A DNA stretch of 13,851 bases from DATNBT01 sp964579765 (GTDB taxonomy: Bacteria; Acidobacteriota; Vicinamibacteria; Vicinamibacterales; CAVVIG01): NCBI GenBank assembly GCA_964579765.1, contig CAZOIK010000147.1, positions 1 through 13,851 on the forward strand, written 5' to 3'. The notes beneath the pieces were generated by a model. The model saw only the letters and a program-made list of their open reading frames with translations. It did no database searches and was not told where the DNA came from. Below, piece after piece: positions 6,799-13,182 of the stretch. Both the position numbers and the translations under genes were made by a program. Numbering within the stretch: position 1 is the stretch's first letter; the number at the start of each line of letters is the position of its first letter.

Positions 6799-6847
6799 GG
6801 CGCGCCTTTCAGGCCCGCCGATGGCGACCCTGAAAGGGTCGCCCTAC
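6795..6847. repeat. REP-like palindromic element, copy 2 (two hairpins)
   Basis: The 53-bp element has perfect 8-bp terminal inverted repeats, GTAGGGCG (6795-6802) and CGCCCTAC (6840-6847). The right hairpin pairs GGCGACCC (6823-6830) with GGGTCGCC (6836-6843) over TGAAA. The left half holds an imperfect hairpin around TTTCA (GGCGCGCC / GGCCCGCC). It supplies the TAG stop (6796-6798) of the second tannase and the ATG (6821) of the next gene. Confidence 0.82.
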
Positions 6848-8218
6848 GTACGTCGCGGGACTTTCTTAGCCCCGCTGTTCGTCCTTGTTGCCTCAATCGC
6901 CACGGCAGGCCCGGCGGCGACGAAGATCGACGGCAGGCCGTTCAATGCGTCGCTCGTCGATCTGCCGAAATACGGCTACGTCGAAGAAGAATTCTTCATC
7001 AGCGGCCACGCGCGGACTTATGACATCCCGCGCGACCAGATGTCGAACGCCACGCCGTCGGACGCGACGCATCCGTTCAAGACGCGCATCGTCGTCCGGC
7101 GGCCCGTCTCGCAGGCGAAGTTCAACGGCACGGTGATCGTCGAGTGGACGAACGTGTCGGAGGGCTTCGACAACGAAGTCGAGTGGTTCCACAGCGGCGA
7201 GCACTTCGTCCGATCCGGTTACGCGTGGGTCGGCGTGTCGGCGCAGAACGTGGGCATCGCCGCGCTGAAGCAGCGGATGCCGGAGCGCTACGCGCCGCTC
7301 GACGTCACCGACAACGGCACGGTGGGCAACGACGGCCTCTCGTACGACATCTTCACGGCGGCGGGCGAGGCGGTGCGGGGCGTGGCCGGGCAGAGCGTGA
7401 TGGGCGGCCTGAAGATCGAACGGCTGATCGCGTCGGGGCACTCGCAGTCGGCGGGCCGGCTCGCGGCGTACTTCAACACGGTGCATCGGCTGTCGCATGT
7501 GTACGACGCGGTGCTGCTGCACGGCGGCGGCGGCCGGATGCGCACGGATCTGACGGTGAAGATCTGGAAGCTGCTCTCGGAGAGCGACGTGCTCGGCCAG
7601 CTGCCGGTGCGGCGGCCCGACTCGGACAAGTTCGGGACGTGGGAGGTCGCGGGGACGTCGCATCTCGACTACACGCACGCGCTGACGCTCGTCAGGCTCG
7701 GGCTGCGCAGCAAGGAGACGATGCTTCCGGCTCCGCCGCCTTCGGCGAGACCGTTCGGCGGGACGCCGGGGCCGTACGCGGGCTGCGCGCATCCGCCGCT
7801 CAGCCGCATCCCGTCGGAGTACGTGCAGAACGCGCTCTACGATCAGATTGCGCGCTGGCTGAAGGACGGCACGCCGCCGCCCTCGGCGCCGCCCATCGAC
7901 ATCGTCTTCGAGAACGGCAAGCCGGCGATCGATCGCGACAGCTTCGGCAACGCGCTCGGCGGCATCCGTCTCGCCGAGCACGCGGTCGCGACGGCGCTGA
8001 ACAGCGGCGAGAACAGCGGCGCGGGCTTTTGTTTCCTGGCCGGCACGCACGAAGACTTCGACGCCGCGAGGCTGTCGAAGCTCTACTCGTCGCACCAGCG
8101 CTACGTCGCCTCGGTGAGGTACATCACGGAGAAGAACCTCAAGGCCGGCTATCTTGTGAAAGCCGACGCGCTGAAGACAATCGCCGCCGCCGAACAGTCG
8201 TCCGTCGGACGCCCCTGA
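6821..8218 (+). CDS. secreted alpha/beta-hydrolase domain protein (Abhydrolase_10-like esterase)
   Basis: A 465-residue predicted esterase resembling the Abhydrolase_10 family (PF20091). The nucleophile motif is GHSQSAGRL (Ser208), with AGTSHLDY (278-285) providing a candidate catalytic His281; the acid residue is not clear. Other family-like blocks are GTVIVEWTNVSEGFDNEVEW (103-122) and SGYAWVGVSAQNVG (132-145). The only canonical start that keeps the signal peptide is ATG 6821, within palindromic repeat copy 2, so the first ~9 residues (MATLKGSPY) are repeat-encoded; they are followed by RRG and a hydrophobic stretch (TFLAPLFVLVASIATAGPA) that completes a plausible signal. An in-frame ATG at 6773 lies inside the tannase gene and is unlikely. 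No Shine-Dalgarno is visible. Being third in a run of secreted proteins with two tannases, it probably acts on related esters outside the cytoplasm. The fold is well supported; substrate is unknown. Confidence 0.87.
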   Translation: MATLKGSPYVRRGTFLAPLFVLVASIATAGPAATKIDGRPFNASLVDLPKYGYVEEEFFISGHARTYDIPRDQMSNATPSDATHPFKTRIVVRRPVSQAKFNGTVIVEWTNVSEGFDNEVEWFHSGEHFVRSGYAWVGVSAQNVGIAALKQRMPERYAPLDVTDNGTVGNDGLSYDIFTAAGEAVRGVAGQSVMGGLKIERLIASGHSQSAGRLAAYFNTVHRLSHVYDAVLLHGGGGRMRTDLTVKIWKLLSESDVLGQLPVRRPDSDKFGTWEVAGTSHLDYTHALTLVRLGLRSKETMLPAPPPSARPFGGTPGPYAGCAHPPLSRIPSEYVQNALYDQIARWLKDGTPPPSAPPIDIVFENGKPAIDRDSFGNALGGIRLAEHAVATALNSGENSGAGFCFLAGTHEDFDAARLSKLYSSHQRYVASVRYITEKNLKAGYLVKADALKTIAAAEQSSVGRP

Positions 8219-8220
8219 GA

Positions 8221-8276
8221 GATCACCAAATCACCAATTCACCAAATCACCCAATCACCCAATGACCCAATCAGGC
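8221..8276 (+). repeat. octanucleotide tandem array spanning the aminotransferase start codon
   Basis: Seven consecutive 8-bp units: gatcacca, aatcacca, attcacca, aatcaccc, aatcaccc, aatgaccc, aatcaggc. The period is exactly 8, and the last unit is degenerate. The array fills the whole spacer after the hydrolase stop and enters the next gene; its sixth unit carries the ATG (8262-8264). The leader has only one G, so no Shine-Dalgarno is possible and little secondary structure is expected. Confidence 0.85.
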
Positions 8277-9446
8277 TGGCACTTCCTCCAGATTCCCGGA
8301 CCCACGAACGTCCCCGATCGCGTGCTGCGCGCGATGGCGCGGCCGACGATCGATCACCGCGGCCCCGAGTTCGCCGCGCTGACGCTCGAGATCCTGCCCG
8401 CGCTGCAGCGCGTCTTCAAGACGACGCAGCCGGTCGTCGTCTATCCAGGGTCGGGATCCGGCGCGTCCGAAGCGGCGCTCGCCAACACGCTGTCGCCCGG
8501 CGATCGCATCCTGATCTTCGAGACGGGCCATTTCTCGAGCGCGTGGAAGAAGATCGCCGAAGGCCTCGGGTTGCGCGTCGAGTACGTGCCGGGCAACTGG
8601 CGCCGCGGTGCGTCGGAGGCGGACCTGGAGGCGCGGCTGGCGGCCGACAAGGCCGGTGAGCTCAAGGCGGTGGTCGTCGTGCACAACGAGACCTCGACCG
8701 GGGTCGCGAGCCGCATCGCCGATCTTCGGAAGGCGATGGACCGCACGCGCCATCCGGCGCTGCTCATCGTGGACGCCGTGTCGTCGCTCGCGTCGATGGA
8801 CTACCGCCATGACGAGTGGGGCGTGGACGTCACGGTCTGCGGATCGCAGAAGGGCCTGATGATTCCGCCCGGCCTGGGCTTCGTCGCCGTGTCGGAGAAG
8901 GCGCGGCGTGCGGCGACGCAGTCGAAGATGCCGAAGTCGTACTGGGCGTGGGACGAGATCATCACGCAGAACGACAAAGGCTTCTTCCCGTACACACCGG
9001 GGACCAATCTCTTCTACGGCCTGCACGAGGCGCTGCAGATGCTCGACGAGGAGGGGCTGTCGAACGTGTTCGCGCGCCACGCGCGGCACGGCGAGGCGAC
9101 GCGCGCGGCCGTGCGCGCCTGGGGGCTGGAGATCGTCTGCGAGGATCCGCGCGAGTACTCCAACTCGATGACCGCCGTCTTCATGCCGGACGGCCACAAC
9201 GCCGACGCGCTGCGCACGGTGATCCTCGAGCACTTCAACATGTCGCTCGGCATCGGGCTGTCGAAGCTCGCCGGCCGCGTGTTCCGCATCGGCCACCTCG
9301 GCAACTTCAACGACCTGATGCTCGCCGGCACACTGGCCGGCGTCGAGATGGGGATGCGCGTCGCCGGCGTCCCGCACCGCGAAGGCGGCGTCCAGGCGGC
9401 CATGCAGGTGCTGGCGCCGGTCGTCGCCGCGGCTCACGCGCGGTGA
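8262..9446 (+). CDS. PLP-dependent aminotransferase, serine-glyoxylate / alanine-glyoxylate type
   Basis: A 394-residue cytoplasmic class V (fold type I) aminotransferase. Serine-glyoxylate aminotransferases convert serine plus glyoxylate to hydroxypyruvate plus glycine. Landmarks: HFLQIPGPTNVPDRVL (7-22), RPTIDHRGPEF (27-37), YPGSGSGASEAAL (61-73, cofactor phosphate loop), ETGHFSSAWKK (87-97), IVDAVSSL (169-176, Asp171 against the pyridine nitrogen), CGSQKGLMIPPGL (193-205, Schiff-base Lys197) and FRIGHLGNFNDL (341-352, Arg342 for substrate carboxylate). The HFLQIPGPTNVPDRVL N-terminus is that of the serine-glyoxylate branch, so ATG 8262 is the natural start even though it lies in an 8-bp repeat array and lacks a Shine-Dalgarno. 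The stop overlaps the oxidase start (GTGA, 4 nt), so the two are translationally coupled. This pairing points to glycolate/glyoxylate metabolism. Alanine-glyoxylate or other amino-donor specificity cannot be excluded. Confidence 0.9.
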   Translation: MTQSGWHFLQIPGPTNVPDRVLRAMARPTIDHRGPEFAALTLEILPALQRVFKTTQPVVVYPGSGSGASEAALANTLSPGDRILIFETGHFSSAWKKIAEGLGLRVEYVPGNWRRGASEADLEARLAADKAGELKAVVVVHNETSTGVASRIADLRKAMDRTRHPALLIVDAVSSLASMDYRHDEWGVDVTVCGSQKGLMIPPGLGFVAVSEKARRAATQSKMPKSYWAWDEIITQNDKGFFPYTPGTNLFYGLHEALQMLDEEGLSNVFARHARHGEATRAAVRAWGLEIVCEDPREYSNSMTAVFMPDGHNADALRTVILEHFNMSLGIGLSKLAGRVFRIGHLGNFNDLMLAGTLAGVEMGMRVAGVPHREGGVQAAMQVLAPVVAAAHAR

Positions 9447-12295
9447 GCGCAGCCGGCCTCGAGCAGGCACTGACACAGGCGGTCCGCGGCGAAGTCCGCT
9501 TCGACGCGGGCAGCCGCGCGCTGTACGCCACCGACGCCTCCAACTACCGCCAGGTCCCCATCGGCCTCGTCGTCCCGCGCGATGCGGACGACGTCGCGGC
9601 CGCGCTCGCCGTGTGCCGGCAGTTCGGCGTCCCCGTGCTCCCGCGCGGCGCAGGCACGAGCCTCGCCGGCCCGTGCTGCAACGTCGCGGTGGTGTTCGAC
9701 TTCTCGAAGTACATGAACGCGATTCTCGAGATCGATCCCGGGCGGCGCCTCGCGCGCGTCCAGCCGGGCGTCGTCCTCGACACACTGCGGACTCGCGCCG
9801 AGGAGCACGGCCTGACGTTCGGCCCCGATCCGTCCACGCACAGCCGGTGCACGCTCGGCGGCATGATCGGCAACAACTCCTGCGGCACGCACTCGCTGCT
9901 GGCGGGCAAGACGGTGGACAACGTCGAGTCGATGCGTGTCCTGCTTTACGACGGCACCGAGCTGACGGTTGGCGCGACGAGCGACGCCGAGCTCGCGCGC
10001 ATCGCTGCGGCGGGCGGCCGGCGCGCCGAGATCTACTCGACGCTCCGGGCGATCGTCACGAAACACGGCGATCGCGTCCGCGCGGGTTTTCCGACTATCC
10101 CGCGGCGCGTGTCGGGCTACAACCTCGACGACCTGCTGCCCGAGCGCGGCTTCAACGTCGCGCGCGCGCTCGTCGGCAGCGAGGGCACGTGCGCGATTGT
10201 CGTGGAAGCGACGGTCAGGCTGGTGAAGAGCCCGCAGCATCGCGCGCTTGTGGGTCTCGGCTACGCGGATGCGTTCGAGGCCGCGGATCACGTCCCCGAG
10301 ATCCTCGCATTCACGCCGATCGGGCTCGAGGGCTTCGAAGGCGCGATGGTGGACGGCCTGCGTCGCAAGGGCGCGGCGAATCTCGATCTGCTGCCGCCCG
10401 GCCGCGGCATTCTGCTCGTCGAATTCGGCGTCGATGTGCCCGGGCAGGCGCGAGCCACCGCCGAACGCCTGATCGCGTCGCTCGCGCAGACGGCAAGTCC
10501 CCCGGCGATGCGCCTGTACACCGCGCAGGAGTCGCGCGCGGTCTGGAAGCTGCGCGAGTCTGGCCCGCGGGCCGCCGCCAACATCCCCGGCCAGCCGCCG
10601 CGCTGGGAGGGCTGGGACGATGCAGCGGTGGCGCCGGAGCGGCTGGGCTCGTACCTGCGCGAGCTGCGCGCGCTCCTGGACGCGTACGGCTACCAGGCGA
10701 CGTTCTACGGCCATTTCGGCCACGGCTGCATTCACATGCAGGTCAGCTTCGACCTGCAGAGCGGGCCCGGCGTCGAGAAGTACGGGCGCTTCGTCGATCA
10801 GGCCGCGGATCTCGTCGTCCGCCACGGCGGATCGGTGTCAGGCGAGCACGGCGACGGCCGATCGCGCAGCGCGCTCCTGCCGAAGATGTTCGGGCCCGAG
10901 CTGATGTCGGCGCTGCGCGACTTCAAGACCGTCTGGGATCCCGCGAACAAGCTCAACCCGGGCAACATCGTCAACGCGCAGCCGCCCGTGATGCACCTGC
11001 GGCTGGGCGCGAGCTACGCGCCAAAGGATCCGGAGACGCGCTTCCGGTTTCCCGACGACAACGGGTCGATGGCGAAGGCGGCGCTGCGCTGCATCGGCGT
11101 CGGCGAGTGCCGCAAGCACGACGCGGGCGTGATGTGCCCGAGCTACATGGTGACGCTCGAAGAGGAGCACAGCACGCGCGGGCGCGCGCACATGCTGTTC
11201 GAGATGCTCCAGGGCGACGTGCTGCAGGGCCAGTGGAACGACAGCCACGTGAAAGAGTCGCTGGATCTGTGTCTGTCGTGCAAGGCGTGCAAGAGCGAGT
11301 GCCCGACCAACGTGGACATCGCGACGTACCGCGCGGAGTTCCTGTCGCACTACTACGAGAAGCATGCGCGTCCGCTGCACGCGCATGCGTTCGGCCGCGT
11401 CGATCGCTGGCTCGAGCTCGCGACGAAGGCGCCCTGGCTGGTCAACCTGACGACGCAGACGCCCGGGTTGCGATCGATCGCCAGGGCGGTGCTCGACATC
11501 GCGCCGCAGCGGACGATTCCCCGGCTGGCGCCGGTCAGCTTTCGCACGTGGGCGCGCACGCAGGCGGTGCCGACGAGCGGCGGCAACGTCATCCTGTGGG
11601 TGGACACGTTCAACAACGCGTATCACCCAGACACGACGCGCGCGGCGCTGGACGTGCTGACGGCAGCGGGCTGCTCGGTGTCGATTCCCGAGCAGCGGCT
11701 GTGCTGCGGGCGCCCGTTGTACGACTTCGGCCTGCTCGACGACGCCAAGGCGTATCTGCAGCGGATTCTCACGGCGCTCGCGGACCCTATCGACGCCGGC
11801 ACGCCCATCGTCGTGCTCGAGCCGAGCTGCGCGTCGGTGTTCCGTGACGAACTGCGGAACCTGCTGCCCGACGATCCCAGAGCGGAGCGGCTCCGTACGC
11901 AGACGCTGCTGCTGAGTGAGTTTCTCGAGCGGAGGGTGCCCGGCTATACGCCGCCGAAAATCAGCAAGCGGGTCGTGCTGCACGGCCACTGTCACCACAA
12001 AGCGATCATGAAGATGGGCGACGAGGAGTCGCTGCTCGGCCGCGCCGGCGCGAAGGTGCAGGCGCTCGACGCCGGGTGCTGCGGAATGGCCGGGTCGTTC
12101 GGCTTCGACGCGCACAAGTACGACGTGTCGATTGCCGCCGGCGAGCGCGTGCTGCTGCCCGCCGTCCGCGCCGCGTCGGCCGAGACGCTGATCGTCTCCG
12201 ACGGCTTCAGCTGCCGAGAGCAGATCGCGCAGACCACCGGCCGCCACGCACTGCATCTCGCGGACGTCCTGAAGCTCGGACTCGGCCAGCGATGA
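9443..12295 (+). CDS. fused FAD-linked oxidase and Fe-S/CCG-domain dehydrogenase (glycolate or D-2-hydroxyacid type)
   Basis: A 950-residue single-chain dehydrogenase combining a GlcD-like flavin half with a GlcF-like iron-sulfur half, as in YdiJ-type proteins that oxidise 2-hydroxyacids such as glycolate, D-lactate or D-2-hydroxyglutarate. The start is GTG 9443, overlapping the aminotransferase stop; the frame is open far upstream but that region encodes the aminotransferase. FAD-binding (PCMH-type) domain: VLPRGAGTSLAG near residues 65-76 and GGMIGNNSCGTHS from 139. FAD-oxidase C-terminal domain: YGHFGHGC (422-429) and SGEHGDGRSRS from 466. First Fe-S motif: Cys550, Cys556 and Cys565 (CIGVGEC...MCPSY). 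Second: CLSCKACKSECP (610-621), a classical 4Fe-4S site. Two CCG repeats (LCCGRP at 753-758, GCCGMAG at 878-884) form a heterodisulfide-reductase-like domain, with HGHCHH between them. There is no signal peptide, so it is probably cytoplasmic or peripheral at the membrane. The aminotransferase neighbour favours glycolate, but the fused architecture also fits D-2-hydroxyglutarate. Confidence 0.92.
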   Translation: MSAAGLEQALTQAVRGEVRFDAGSRALYATDASNYRQVPIGLVVPRDADDVAAALAVCRQFGVPVLPRGAGTSLAGPCCNVAVVFDFSKYMNAILEIDPGRRLARVQPGVVLDTLRTRAEEHGLTFGPDPSTHSRCTLGGMIGNNSCGTHSLLAGKTVDNVESMRVLLYDGTELTVGATSDAELARIAAAGGRRAEIYSTLRAIVTKHGDRVRAGFPTIPRRVSGYNLDDLLPERGFNVARALVGSEGTCAIVVEATVRLVKSPQHRALVGLGYADAFEAADHVPEILAFTPIGLEGFEGAMVDGLRRKGAANLDLLPPGRGILLVEFGVDVPGQARATAERLIASLAQTASPPAMRLYTAQESRAVWKLRESGPRAAANIPGQPPRWEGWDDAAVAPERLGSYLRELRALLDAYGYQATFYGHFGHGCIHMQVSFDLQSGPGVEKYGRFVDQAADLVVRHGGSVSGEHGDGRSRSALLPKMFGPELMSALRDFKTVWDPANKLNPGNIVNAQPPVMHLRLGASYAPKDPETRFRFPDDNGSMAKAALRCIGVGECRKHDAGVMCPSYMVTLEEEHSTRGRAHMLFEMLQGDVLQGQWNDSHVKESLDLCLSCKACKSECPTNVDIATYRAEFLSHYYEKHARPLHAHAFGRVDRWLELATKAPWLVNLTTQTPGLRSIARAVLDIAPQRTIPRLAPVSFRTWARTQAVPTSGGNVILWVDTFNNAYHPDTTRAALDVLTAAGCSVSIPEQRLCCGRPLYDFGLLDDAKAYLQRILTALADPIDAGTPIVVLEPSCASVFRDELRNLLPDDPRAERLRTQTLLLSEFLERRVPGYTPPKISKRVVLHGHCHHKAIMKMGDEESLLGRAGAKVQALDAGCCGMAGSFGFDAHKYDVSIAAGERVLLPAVRAASAETLIVSDGFSCREQIAQTTGRHALHLADVLKLGLGQR

Positions 12296-12302
12296 TCACC
12301 GT

Positions 12303-12334
12303 GTAGTGCGGACCGTCAGGTCCGCCTGCACTAC
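12303..12334. repeat. REP-like palindromic element, copy 3 (single hairpin)
   Basis: Perfect 7-bp terminal inverted repeats GTAGTGC (12303-12309) and GCACTAC (12328-12334) enclose a second inverted repeat GCGGACC (12308-12314) / GGTCCGC (12319-12325) over GTCA. It fills the gap between two convergent genes and supplies the TAG stop of the methyltransferase (complement of 12331-12333). It could also end transcription from both sides, though no U-tract follows. Confidence 0.8.
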
Positions 12335-13182
12335 AGCCGTGTGGCTGTCATCACGCGGCCGACGGAGCCGCTGACGCGCAGGCGGTCGGCGCGGTTCCCG
12401 AAATAGCGCGCGTTCAGGTCGTCGGCGCCGAGGTCTTGGACGGACGTGAAGCCGGCCTGCGCGAGTCGCTCGCGGATGCCGGCCGGCGAGAAGAACGTCT
12501 GGAACGGTTCGCCGGCGCGCGCGACGCGGCGCGAGAGCGCGCTGAGCGCGAGACGTTCTCTCCAGCCGAGCGAGCTTGGTGAGACCGCGTAGTCGAACGT
12601 GACGCCGCTCGCGCGCGGCATGCCGGCGACGAACGCGAGCGTGGACGCAAACGCCTCCTCCGTCAGATACATCGTCACGCCCAGCCAGGAGAAGAACGCG
12701 GGCGCGGATGCGGTGAAGCCTGCGGCTCGCAGGCCGCCGGCAAGCGTCTGACGTTCGAAATCGATCGGCGCGAAGGTCAGCGACGACGGAACGGCAATTC
12801 CAGCGGCGCCCAGACAATCGCGCTTCCACGCCTGCGTCGCGGGATGATCGACCTCGAAGACGCGCAGCCCCGGACACCGATGGCGATAGGCGAACGTGTC
12901 GAGTCCCGCGCCGAGCACGACGACCTGCGTGACGCCCGAGCCTGCAGCCGCGGCAATCGCCTCTTCTGCCACACGCGCTCTCGCGACGACGAACGCGCGA
13001 AGCGACAGCGAGAAGCGCTCCTGCTGCGTGTCCGGCTCCGCGCGCAGACGCGCCGCGGCCTCGTCGCCGACGATCGCGACGGCGAGCGGGTCGTCGAACA
13101 CCAGCGGCGCGTCGAAGATCTGGTGGGCCGCGCGGCGGAGCGCGACGGCCATGGCCGTGCGGCTAGGCCGGGACGGCTGCAT
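12331..13182 (-). CDS. class I SAM-dependent methyltransferase, leucine carboxyl methyltransferase-like family
   Basis: A 283-residue methyltransferase of the family of PF04072 / TIGR00027, widespread in actinobacteria and acidobacteria and mostly of unknown substrate. Family landmarks in order: PSRTAMAVALRRAAHQIFD (6-24), LVFDDPLAVAIVGDEAA (27-43), the SAM-binding strand VVVLGAGLDTFAYR (87-100), VFEVDHPATQAWKR (108-121, acidic residue for ribose) and FFSWLGVTMYLTEEAF in the middle of the protein. The start at 13182 keeps the conserved PSRTA block; the internal ATG at 13152 would remove it. The start overlaps the end of the transporter gene by 20 nt, so the two are co-transcribed. GAGG stands about 4 nt upstream, a weak ribosome site. 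The stop TAG is part of palindromic repeat copy 3. No sequence feature links it to the esterases. Confidence 0.9.
   Translation of the reverse strand: MQPSRPSRTAMAVALRRAAHQIFDAPLVFDDPLAVAIVGDEAAARLRAEPDTQQERFSLSLRAFVVARARVAEEAIAAAAGSGVTQVVVLGAGLDTFAYRHRCPGLRVFEVDHPATQAWKRDCLGAAGIAVPSSLTFAPIDFERQTLAGGLRAAGFTASAPAFFSWLGVTMYLTEEAFASTLAFVAGMPRASGVTFDYAVSPSSLGWRERLALSALSRRVARAGEPFQTFFSPAGIRERLAQAGFTSVQDLGADDLNARYFGNRADRLRVSGSVGRVMTATRL

Noticed and set aside
8221..8276. Octamer array as a CRISPR or as a match to the 16S rRNA 3' end (GATCACC)
   Set aside because: There are no spacers and the unit is only 8 bp, so it is not CRISPR. The GATCACC match covers one unit edge only and is probably chance.
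8816..9442. Extension of the oxidase frame upstream of 9443
   Set aside because: This stretch encodes the aminotransferase in another frame; the extension has no domain similarity, and the GTGA overlap is a normal start arrangement.
8271..12256. Long minus-strand open frames opposite the aminotransferase and oxidase genes (8271-9785, 9434-10825, 10838-12256)
   Set aside because: Compositionally biased Arg/Ala/His proteins without motifs, lying opposite genes with complete catalytic motifs; typical antisense artefacts of GC-rich codon use.
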